Positions 17,961 to 25,127 of a stretch of 64,000 nucleotides of DNA are shown here, one piece after another. The notes below the pieces were generated by a model, which was not told where the DNA came from, made no database searches, and saw only the letters and a program-made list of their open reading frames with translations. The stretch comes from Planctomycetota bacterium (GTDB taxonomy: Bacteria > Planctomycetota > SZUA-567 > H5-PLA8). The translations under genes were made by a program, and so were the position numbers. The DNA lies in contig JAKLKQ010000015.1 in assembly GCA_023150555.1 (NCBI GenBank), positions 1 through 64,000 of the forward strand, read 5' to 3'. How positions within the stretch are numbered: the stretch's first letter is position 1; every line of letters starts with the position of its first letter.

Positions 17961-19004
17961 CTAGCGTTTGTGGCAGTTCAGGCAGTCGGTGCCCGGATCG
18001 GGGTGCGGCGCCAGGAGTCCGCCGTGGCAGGTCGAACTCTGGCAGTCCGTCGGCGACACGAGGGTGGGCGGGTGGGTGTTGGGCACCGTGGGCGCCGCGT
18101 TGTGGCTCGGCGTGCCCTTGTGGCAGACGAAGCAGGTGTTGTCGCGCAGTGGGAAGTGGCAGGTCGTGCAGTGGTCGCTCTCGAAATTGCCGCGGTGGTT
18201 CTGCGGAGCCGTGGTGCGGTGGCAGCGCACGCAGAAGTCTTCCGTATGGCAGACCTTGCAGCTGCGGTCCATCTCGGCCATCACGCCGTGGCCGCGCAGG
18301 CGCCAGTAGTCGGTGTGGTTCTTGGGCTCTTCCTCCCGGTGGCACTTGACGCAGGTCTGCTGGGTATGGCAGAGGTCGCAGCTGGCCGTGCTGCCCTTGG
18401 CCACGAACCCGGCCTCGCGCCCGTGCAGTTCCTTCCAGTTGTCCTGGTGGTTCGCGGGCTTCCATTCGCGCGAGATGTAGGTGTGGCAGACCAGGCAGCT
18501 GTCCTTCGCGTTGTCGCGTACGCCGACCTTCTGCTTGGCGTGGCAATCCATGCAGTCCTTCATGGTCACGCGCACGGCCATCGTGACCTTCTTGCTCTTC
18601 TCGATGCCCTTGTGGCAGCTGCTACACTGGACCTTGGCGTCGGCGTGCCGCTTGTGGCTGAACTTCACGTCGTCGGTGAAGTGCGTGAAATTCGAGAACT
18701 GGACGACGCCGTTTTTCTCGAAGTTGCTGACGCGCTTGGCCTCGGGCTTCTTGGCATCGAGGCCTTTGTGGCACTTCATGCAGCTGTCCAGTTCGGGCAT
18801 GCCGGCCTTGTCTTCCTTCGTGGCGCCCTTGTGGCAGACGATGCACTCGATCTCTTCGTCTTCGACGTGGATTGCGTGCGGGAAGCTCGGGGTGTTCCGC
18901 TTGGGCGCGCCGTCTTCCTTGTCGCAGCCCACCAGCACGGCCAGAGCGGCCAGAGCCAGCAGGCCCAGGGGCGGAAGCAAGCGTCTATGTCGTCGCACAC
19001 CCAT
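17961..19004 (-). CDS. 13-heme c-type cytochrome lipoprotein
   Basis: 347 aa. The N-terminus is a lipoprotein signal: basic RRHRR, a hydrophobic run, and lipobox LAVLVGC. There are twelve CxxCH motifs (CIVCH, CMKCH, CSSCH, CMDCH, CLVCH, CDLCH, CVKCH, CKVCH, CVRCH, CTTCH, CFVCH and CLNCH) plus one CxxxxCH (CQSSTCH), giving up to 13 hemes, about one per 27 residues. This density is typical of nanowire-like cytochromes in porin-cytochrome conduits. The gene follows the beta-barrel gene by 41 bp on the same strand, as in MtrAB- or OmbB/OmaB-type pairs, so it probably occupies or docks to the pore. No close family assignment is claimed. RBS GGGAAGG precedes the ATG. Confidence 0.9.
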   Translation of the reverse strand: MGVRRHRRLLPPLGLLALAALAVLVGCDKEDGAPKRNTPSFPHAIHVEDEEIECIVCHKGATKEDKAGMPELDSCMKCHKGLDAKKPEAKRVSNFEKNGVVQFSNFTHFTDDVKFSHKRHADAKVQCSSCHKGIEKSKKVTMAVRVTMKDCMDCHAKQKVGVRDNAKDSCLVCHTYISREWKPANHQDNWKELHGREAGFVAKGSTASCDLCHTQQTCVKCHREEEPKNHTDYWRLRGHGVMAEMDRSCKVCHTEDFCVRCHRTTAPQNHRGNFESDHCTTCHFPLRDNTCFVCHKGTPSHNAAPTVPNTHPPTLVSPTDCQSSTCHGGLLAPHPDPGTDCLNCHKR

Positions 19005-19045
19005 GGTCGGCCTTCCCTATCGCCATCCCAAGGCAGGCGTCCGGT

Positions 19046-20791
19046 TCAGAAATCGAATCGGAAGCTGGCCGTAAACGTATGGAAATTGTCGGTCCGGCTC
19101 TCTTCGAACTCGTACTTCGCGTCCAGGCGCGCCCACTTCGTGGGCCTCCAGCGGTGCTTGATGTAGTATCCGCGGACCTCGTCGCGCTCGTTTACCGCGA
19201 AGAAATCGAACTTGTACAGGCTGTAATCCGTACCGACCGAGGTCCGGTTTTCCTTGTTCCACTGGTAGGTGATGTCGCCGCCGGCCTGCGCCGTGCTTGG
19301 CGCGTGCTCGTGGCCGTCGTAGCGCATGCCGGTCAGGCTGAAGGTCAGGCCCTTCACGGGCAGATCGCGGATCTGGAATGTGACGTGGTAGCGGTCGAAT
19401 TCGCGGTTGAACTGGCTCTCCTCGCCCGTCAGGCGGCGAGCGGTGGCGCCGCCTTCCATCCAGAAGTGGTCGTTCCAGCCCTTGCTGACGATGATCGTGC
19501 CGCGGTGATAGGGCTCTTGCCCCTGGAGCGTATCGAAGAAGTAGTCGAACTCGTTGCTCGTGCGCCGCAGCTGCTGGAACCAGCCCTGGTAGGAGCCAGA
19601 GACCTGCAGGCGCCATTCGGGCTTGCTGTAGACCACGCGCGCGGTGGCGTCGCGGATCTCGTCGTCCAGCGCGGTCGCGCGGCCGTAGATATGGATGTTG
19701 GGATTGCGGAAGGTCTGCCACAGGCTCAGGGCCAGCAGATCGTTGTGGTGCGCGCGGTGGCGATTGATGTCGTCGGCCGCGTGCGTCCAGTCCAGGCGCA
19801 TGCGGGCCGTCTCCCAGGGCCGGCCTTCGGCAGCCAAGCCGGCGACGACGTCTTCGCTGGTGGACGGCGCGAACTGGTGGACCGGGATGCCTCCGTAGAA
19901 GCTGAAGCGCACGTCGTACTTGCCGAAGAAGCCCTCGGTGTCCAGCCGCAGCCCGTCGAATTGCAGGATCTCGGGGGTCTCGAACATGAACTGGCGGCCG
20001 GCGCGGATGAACTCGATGCCCTGCACGCGGTGGATGTCCGCGTAACAAGAGTACAGGCGCAGGTCCAGCGCGCTGCTGTAGGTGTCCAGAACGTTGTAGA
20101 AGACGTCCGAGTTGATGCCCGTCCTGCGGCTGTCGAGGTCGGCCGAGAAGCGCAAGTCGAAGTGCCCCGTCGCGCGGTGGACCTGCTTGTCGCCGACGTC
20201 CATCGTAACCAGCTGGTAGATGTCCTGGTCCTTGGCCCCTTCGCCGCTGCGGATCCTGTAGCGCGTCGTCGTGGAGCCGGTGACCGGGAAGTCGAAGAAG
20301 CGCTCGCCCAGGGACTTAAAGTCCTCGGCACGCTTCCGGCGCTGCTCCAACTGCTCGGGTGTGGGTTCGGGAGCGGGCGGAACGACCGGTTCGGGCTCCG
20401 CCTCCTCCTTACCTTCAGCGCCCTTGACGTCGCCTTCCCTCGGCGCGGCTTCCTTCTCCTTCTCGCCGTCGTCCTCGTCCTTGTCCTGGTCTTCCGCCTT
20501 GGCCCTTTCGTCCTTCGGATCGCCGAGCGGCTCGCCTTCCTGCGCGCCTTCGCCGGCTCCCGCAGGCGCCTCTGCCGGCGCAGCCGTGGGTTCGTCGGCG
20601 GCCACCGCGGTGGGAACGGTCTCGCCCTCTTCGGTTTCGGCGGCAGGCTTGGGCTGGTCCGATTCGGCCGGCGTTCCGTCCGGAGCGGGCGGAGGCAACA
20701 GTGCGCCTTCTTCAGCCAAGGCGCAGTTGGCCGTGGCCATCAGGACGCCGAAGCAAAAGGCAACGGCCAGCGATCGAATGGAGGTCGCCAT
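19046..20791 (-). CDS. Outer-membrane beta-barrel, putative porin of a porin-cytochrome conduit
   Basis: 581 aa. The signal peptide (SIRSLAVAFCFGVLMATANCALA) is followed by about 140 residues very rich in Ala, Pro, Glu and Asp, a disordered acidic linker. The remaining ~400 residues alternate polar and aromatic residues in amphipathic strands with repeated Tyr/Arg/Asp turns (for example RWRPTKWARLDAKYEF) and end in FRFDF, the C-terminal Phe expected for BAM-inserted barrels. No heme motif. Its position directly before the 13-heme lipoprotein gene suggests that the barrel sheathes that cytochrome. An ordinary porin or alginate-export-like channel is the alternative. Ribosome binding sequence before the ATG is weak. 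Confidence 0.75.
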   Translation of the reverse strand: MATSIRSLAVAFCFGVLMATANCALAEEGALLPPPAPDGTPAESDQPKPAAETEEGETVPTAVAADEPTAAPAEAPAGAGEGAQEGEPLGDPKDERAKAEDQDKDEDDGEKEKEAAPREGDVKGAEGKEEAEPEPVVPPAPEPTPEQLEQRRKRAEDFKSLGERFFDFPVTGSTTTRYRIRSGEGAKDQDIYQLVTMDVGDKQVHRATGHFDLRFSADLDSRRTGINSDVFYNVLDTYSSALDLRLYSCYADIHRVQGIEFIRAGRQFMFETPEILQFDGLRLDTEGFFGKYDVRFSFYGGIPVHQFAPSTSEDVVAGLAAEGRPWETARMRLDWTHAADDINRHRAHHNDLLALSLWQTFRNPNIHIYGRATALDDEIRDATARVVYSKPEWRLQVSGSYQGWFQQLRRTSNEFDYFFDTLQGQEPYHRGTIIVSKGWNDHFWMEGGATARRLTGEESQFNREFDRYHVTFQIRDLPVKGLTFSLTGMRYDGHEHAPSTAQAGGDITYQWNKENRTSVGTDYSLYKFDFFAVNERDEVRGYYIKHRWRPTKWARLDAKYEFEESRTDNFHTFTASFRFDF

Positions 20792-20934
20792 GCGATGTTT
20801 CGAACACTTTTCCTTTTGAGAGCAGGGCTTAACTTATCTGCCAAATCCCCAATGCGCAAGTGCAACCTTCGCGAAATGCCCAAATTCTCGCGGGCAACGC
20901 GAACGTAAATGAAGGCACGAAGCCATATTCGCAA

Positions 20935-20950
20935 CGCAACCGGAAGGCCA
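20935..20950 (-). promoter_or_regulatory. Sigma-54-type (-24/-12) promoter of the porin-cytochrome operon
   Basis: Minus-strand TGGCCTTCCGGTTGCG has exact GG-N10-GC spacing and matches TGGC at -24 and TTGC at -12. It shares TGGCC and CGGTTGC with the site at 13124. Transcription would start near 20924, about 133 nt before the porin ATG at 20791. Confidence 0.6.
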
Positions 20951-21282
20951 GTGCCACGTTTCCCAAGGCATACATGCCAGTAGATTCGGTGAACTCGGTT
21001 CCGTGCAGACTGCCCTATGTGAATTGCGTTTCGCCTTCAAACCACCGCATCGCCAAGTAGTTGGTACAGGGATTGGGCCTCATTGTGAAGCCTTGGCTTT
21101 TGGAAACATTGGCTGCCAATTTTCCGGCGCTCGCGACCGGGAAATTGGCGAACAGCTTCGGCGGGCAGCGATGCTCGAAAATGCTGGCCAGGCGCGATGC
21201 GACAATTAGATATAGATATCCTCTGTTACTCGTTTGGCGCCCTTGAATTACATGCGTAGCCCTGTGGGGTACCAAGGCCCGG

Positions 21283-21297
21283 CACCTGCCATAGGTG
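21283..21297. promoter_or_regulatory. Small dyad upstream of the octaheme promoter
   Basis: CACCT-GCCAT-AGGTG is a perfect 5-bp inverted repeat about 120 bp upstream of the -24 element at 21415, the usual distance for an NtrC-family activator. The arms are short, so it could be chance. Confidence 0.2.
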
Positions 21298-21413
21298 GGA
21301 CGAAGTTCATAAGCTCAATACTCGAACCCGCTTATACGCCACCCCTCCTACCTGCAAAGATGTTACATCTTGCGGCCAATGGGTTTATATTTTAGGTATA
21401 TCTTTAAAATTTT

Positions 21414-21429
21414 AGGCATTTGCTTTGCA
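21414..21429 (+). promoter_or_regulatory. Sigma-54-type (-24/-12) promoter of the octaheme cytochrome gene
   Basis: AGGCATTTGCTTTGCA has GG at 21415-21416 and GC at 21427-21428, 10 bp apart. It matches GGCA at -24 and all of TTGCA at -12. Transcription would start near 21440, 50 nt before the ATG at 21490. Confidence 0.6.
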
Positions 21430-21489
21430 GATGCCAGATTAATGGTTGGTACAGTATTCTTGGGGCTGCGGGTGGAGGAGGATTCGATC

Positions 21490-23616
21490 ATGACTACGTG
21501 GGTGAAGGCACGGTGGGGGCGCCTCCTGCTAGCGGTCCTGGCTTTGGCAGGAGTGCTGGTGGCAAGCCAAGTCGGCGAGGAGGTCCAAGCGACCTCGGCG
21601 GTCTCAAAGGCCGTCGCTAAGGTCAAGACCAAGAGCATCAAGGGTAGCGTGACCGACAGTCAGGGCCGCATCCTGGTCGGCGCCACGGTCTACTTTATCG
21701 ATGCCTCAACGATCAATTTCGATGCCATCACCCAGGCAAGCATGGGGGACCGGTCCGCGGAAGACCGCGACGAACCACTGGAAGACATCATCCGCGACGA
21801 CGTCAAGCGCGCCGCTTTGCCCTTTGCGATCACGGACAGCAAGGGCCGCTTCAAGGCCAAGCTGCCCGTCGCCCGCCACTTCGCCTTTGTTGAACCCAAC
21901 AACTCCGACTATCTACCTGGTGGCAGTGTCAGCCGTGAGGCCTTCCTGCCCACGTCCCTGCCCAAGACGGGATTGAACATTCAAGTCAGCTGGGCCACAC
22001 CCGGCGATGCCACCTACATCGGCACAACCGCCTGCCTGGTCTGCCACGATGGCGGCTTGGCGACCGACAAGCGCGGTTGGGGCAGCCACGGGCACGCCCT
22101 GATGTACACTCGTGCAAGCGGCCCAACGACCATCCAGGACTTCTCCAAGCACCCCGGATGGGATGACTTCGCAAACAAGTTCCTGCCGGGCACGACCCAT
22201 ACGACTGGCACCAAGATCTTCCTGGTGGACTACGACAAGCTGCAAACCCGCCGCTTTATCCTCAAAGAAGGCAGCGCGGGAACTTCCACCGTGTTCTTCA
22301 CGGTTTACCTCTGGAAGGACACCAACGATGGCAATAAGTCCAAGGTCACGGTCGAAAGCGCAGCGGCCTCCGGCGACGCGGGGACGATCAACACCTATGA
22401 AGCCCTCGGCTTCATGGGCGGATACATCCGGCAACGTGTCCTGCTGAAGATCGAACCTACCCGCCTGGGCTTCTTCCGCGGCTTCCAGTTCCAGGCAATA
22501 GCGGGCAGCCCCTCGCAGGGCCAGGACTTCAACTACGACCGGAACAAGAAGCCCTACACGGAATCGGGCTCCGGCGGCGGCGGCATCCGGGACCTCTTCG
22601 ACGAGACCGGCGCCACGCCCAAGCAAAAGTTGCCTTCCGCCGTCTCAAAGAGCAGCATCTCCTGCGCGCTGTGCCATAACGGCGGCGCCACTCAGGTAAA
22701 CAAGCCCGCGCTCATCAACGGCGAGCAGCTGTTCACGACCGTCGGCGACCCCAACGGCGTCTTCGCCACCGGCGAAGCGTCCGACGGACTCCAGGACCTG
22801 GGCATCACCTGCGAACAGTGCCACGGCCCGGGTTCCAAGCATCGCGAACAAGCGCTGCTGCCCGACGAGATTATCAGCAAGAAGGTCACCATCACCCACA
22901 AAGGCAAGCATATCGTTCAGCCCGAAATGCTGAGCGTCGAGCGCGCCAGCCTGATCTGCGGCCGCTGCCACGGCAGCATCGAAGCGGAGCACCCCTGGCC
23001 GATGCCCGGCATCAGCCGCGCGGAATGGCTGGACATGGTCGTCGACGAAGGGAACTCGACCGGCGTCAGCGCCTCCAGGCTCTGGGCAGACGGCATCCAC
23101 GAGAAGGGCGGCCACCACGGCATGGGCTACACCAACTACATGCAGTCCGTGCACTACCGGAACGACCGCAAACTGGTGGCCTGCTTCGACTGCCACGGAC
23201 TCCATGGCGAGACGGACTACAAGTACGGCCTGAAAGCCGATCCGGACGACAGCACCGCGGGCCTCTGCCAGTCCTGCCACCTCAAGGACATCCGCCAACA
23301 CATGGAAGACAAGACCGGCGACGACATGAAGGGTCTGAGCACCAAGTGCTACGAATGCCACATGACCCGCACCGGAACCGGCGGCGCCGGCAAGCCCGGG
23401 CTCTTCAACGGCACACCAACGGGCAACCCGGCCACCGATCCGAGCATCGTCTACTGGCAGGGCGACCAGTCGAGCCACGTATGGGACGTGCCGAGCAAGA
23501 TGAGCGTGGGCGTGGCAAGCGTCCAGCCGGCTCTGGCGATGCCGACGCCGTACACCAACAACTGCGGCACCTGTCACGACGCCTCGGCGCTGCCGTTCCT
23601 GCCGCCGGAGCCGTAA
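21490..23616 (+). CDS. Secreted octaheme cytochrome with N-terminal carboxypeptidase-regulatory-like domain
   Basis: 708 aa. The signal peptide (LLLAVLALAGVLVASQ) is followed by a beta-sandwich-like segment (about 48-140, with IKGSVTDSQGRILVGATVYF and ITDSKGRFKAKLP) typical of carboxypeptidase-regulatory-like domains. Eight heme sites follow: CLVCH, CALCH, CEQCH, CGRCH, CFDCH, CQSCH, CYECH and CGTCH. Spacing between the first and second heme is unusually long (about 210 residues), so an extra domain lies between them. The fold could place it on the cell surface as terminal reductase or as an outer partner of the porin-cytochrome complex (inference). A frame extends 40 codons upstream, but the ATG at 21490 has GGAGGAG before it and starts the signal peptide. 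A strong terminator follows the gene. Confidence 0.88.
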   Translation: MTTWVKARWGRLLLAVLALAGVLVASQVGEEVQATSAVSKAVAKVKTKSIKGSVTDSQGRILVGATVYFIDASTINFDAITQASMGDRSAEDRDEPLEDIIRDDVKRAALPFAITDSKGRFKAKLPVARHFAFVEPNNSDYLPGGSVSREAFLPTSLPKTGLNIQVSWATPGDATYIGTTACLVCHDGGLATDKRGWGSHGHALMYTRASGPTTIQDFSKHPGWDDFANKFLPGTTHTTGTKIFLVDYDKLQTRRFILKEGSAGTSTVFFTVYLWKDTNDGNKSKVTVESAAASGDAGTINTYEALGFMGGYIRQRVLLKIEPTRLGFFRGFQFQAIAGSPSQGQDFNYDRNKKPYTESGSGGGGIRDLFDETGATPKQKLPSAVSKSSISCALCHNGGATQVNKPALINGEQLFTTVGDPNGVFATGEASDGLQDLGITCEQCHGPGSKHREQALLPDEIISKKVTITHKGKHIVQPEMLSVERASLICGRCHGSIEAEHPWPMPGISRAEWLDMVVDEGNSTGVSASRLWADGIHEKGGHHGMGYTNYMQSVHYRNDRKLVACFDCHGLHGETDYKYGLKADPDDSTAGLCQSCHLKDIRQHMEDKTGDDMKGLSTKCYECHMTRTGTGGAGKPGLFNGTPTGNPATDPSIVYWQGDQSSHVWDVPSKMSVGVASVQPALAMPTPYTNNCGTCHDASALPFLPPEP

Positions 23617-23645
23617 GTCTCGCAGCAAGCCGTACCCACGTATGT

Positions 23646-23681
23646 ACCGCCCGGGCAGCCCCGCCCGGGCGGTTTATTTTT
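23646..23681 (+). terminator. Strong rho-independent terminator after the octaheme gene
   Basis: ACCGCCCGGGC (23646-23656) and GCCCGGGCGGT (23663-23673) form a perfect 11-bp stem with a 6-nt loop, followed by TTTATTTTT. It lies 30 bp past the octaheme stop and marks the right end of the electron-transfer island. Confidence 0.92.
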
Positions 23682-23722
23682 GGACCAATCCAGTTCGACG
23701 GAAAACCGAGCGGCCCACGCGG

Positions 23723-24862
23723 TCAGCTCACAAAAGCGGCGCTCGAGCGTCCCGGCTGAAAATGAATGGGCAACGTAACGCGAACCGAAGGCATGCTGCG
23801 GCACGCCAGCCGCGAAGCCATCAGGCGCACGGCTAGACGGCCCAGTTCCACATAGTCGACCGTCGCCGCGGTCAGGTTTCCCGTCGTGAAGGACTTCTTG
23901 CTTCCGTCGGCCGCGGCCAGGCTCACCTGGCGCGGGCATTCCAGCCCCAAGACCTTCAGGGCATCCAGCACGGGATTGAGCATCATGCCCATGCAAAGGA
24001 CGTAGGCGCTTAGATTGTGCCGGCGCTGAAAGTCGGGCAGCAGGCCGCGCGCGGCCGTGCCGTCGCGCCCGACGTCGAGCACCCAGTAGGCGCCCTGAGC
24101 CCCGCCCACGGACGCCATCGCATGCAGATACCCGGCCAGGCGCTGCTGCCAGGTCGGATCGCTGCTGCGGTAATTGGGGCCCTCGCCGATGAAGCCGATC
24201 CGGCGGTGCCCCAGCGCCAGCAGGTGCGCGGCGGCCTGCAGGCCGGCGTCGTAATGGTCCACGACGACGGCATCGAACTGCGCGTGCGGGGGGCAGTAGT
24301 CGATCGCCACGACGGGAATGCCGGCCCGGACGAAGTCGTTGAGCACCGGGGCGTTGTAGGCCTCGAGGGCGATCAGGCCCTGAACCGCTTCCGCCAGGCG
24401 TTCGGGCGACAGCGGCGGCAACTGGTGAATTGTGTTCTGGGTGTCCGGCGCGTTGGCATAGAGCGTCAGGCCGCACGGCGGCGTCAGCGACTCGCGGATG
24501 CCCGCCATCACCGGCGGTACGAAGCGGCCGGTCTCGAAGGTGTTCGCCGGGAGCGAAGTGAGGATCCCCAACTTCGATAGGACTGGCGAGGCCGGCTGGT
24601 TCGCCGCGGGTTGGGCGACGAACGTGCCGAGGTGCCGGCGGCGCTGCAGAATGCCCTCGCCGGCCAGTTCGACGAGCGCCTGCCGCACCGCACGATGCGT
24701 GCTGCCGGTGCGCTCCTTGATCTCCTGCTCGACCAGGCGCGCGCCGCCGGGCAACTCGTTGCGGAGGATCTGCAGGCGCAGTTTCTCCTTCACGTTCCGC
24801 ACCTGGTCGGCATGCGTACCGGCGGGGCGCCGCTCGCGGTTGTCTGCCGGCTCGCTGGCCAC
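23723..24862 (-). CDS. GntR/LacI hybrid transcriptional regulator (AraR-like)
   Basis: 379 aa. An N-terminal GntR-type winged helix (about 20-85, with LRLQILRNELPGGARLVEQ and HRAVRQALVELAGEGILQRR) is joined to a LacI-type periplasmic-binding-protein sensor domain (about 95-375, with LGILTSL, GHRRIGFIGEG and VDYVELGRLAVRLM). This is the architecture of AraR, which senses sugars or glycan fragments. It starts with GTG preceded by GGAGGAGG. It is divergent from the DUF4091-like secreted protein gene, which it probably controls. The ligand is unknown. Confidence 0.88.
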   Translation of the reverse strand: MASEPADNRERRPAGTHADQVRNVKEKLRLQILRNELPGGARLVEQEIKERTGSTHRAVRQALVELAGEGILQRRRHLGTFVAQPAANQPASPVLSKLGILTSLPANTFETGRFVPPVMAGIRESLTPPCGLTLYANAPDTQNTIHQLPPLSPERLAEAVQGLIALEAYNAPVLNDFVRAGIPVVAIDYCPPHAQFDAVVVDHYDAGLQAAAHLLALGHRRIGFIGEGPNYRSSDPTWQQRLAGYLHAMASVGGAQGAYWVLDVGRDGTAARGLLPDFQRRHNLSAYVLCMGMMLNPVLDALKVLGLECPRQVSLAAADGSKKSFTTGNLTAATVDYVELGRLAVRLMASRLACRSMPSVRVTLPIHFQPGRSSAAFVS

Positions 24863-24974
24863 GTCGCTGGGTCCTCCTCCCTATCCTTGCGACCGCCGCG
24901 GCGGCCGATGTAGAAGGCTACCAAGCCGCACGGCCTTTTGTCCTTAACGTACAGCATGCCGCCTGCCAGGACAT

Positions 24975-25005
24975 CTGTAACTTCAATTGAATTAAGAGCT
25001 TACAG
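24975..25005. promoter_or_regulatory. Imperfect inverted repeat, candidate operator of the GntR/LacI regulator
   Basis: CTGTAA (24975-24980) and TTACAG (25000-25005) are inverted arms centred in the divergent AT-rich spacer. TTCAATTGAA (24982-24991) inside it is a perfect palindrome but off-centre. Position between regulator and target suits an operator; the symmetry is only partial. Confidence 0.3.
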
Positions 25006-25127
25006 CCCGCGCACAGAAGAGAAATTGTTTGGATTACGAATACCGACAACACGGATAGTGTATCTAGAACTCAGGGTGTGAGTAACGCACGACGCGGAGC
25101 ATACTCGTCCTTCGCAGGGAGGTCCTC

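Larger units (their letters stand above)
20792..21489. other. Divergent regulatory region between porin and octaheme cytochrome
   Basis: About 700 bp of lower-GC DNA with no credible gene. It holds oppositely directed sigma-54-like promoters for the porin-cytochrome pair (20935-20950 minus) and the octaheme cytochrome (21414-21429 plus), and a small dyad at 21283-21297. The interval between the two promoters (about 460 bp) is long enough for shared activator sites. Confidence 0.6.

Noticed and set aside
20854-20867. Second GG-N10-GC match (minus) before the porin gene
   Set aside because: Only GG and GCA match; the -12 TT is replaced by GC. The site at 20935-20950 fits far better.
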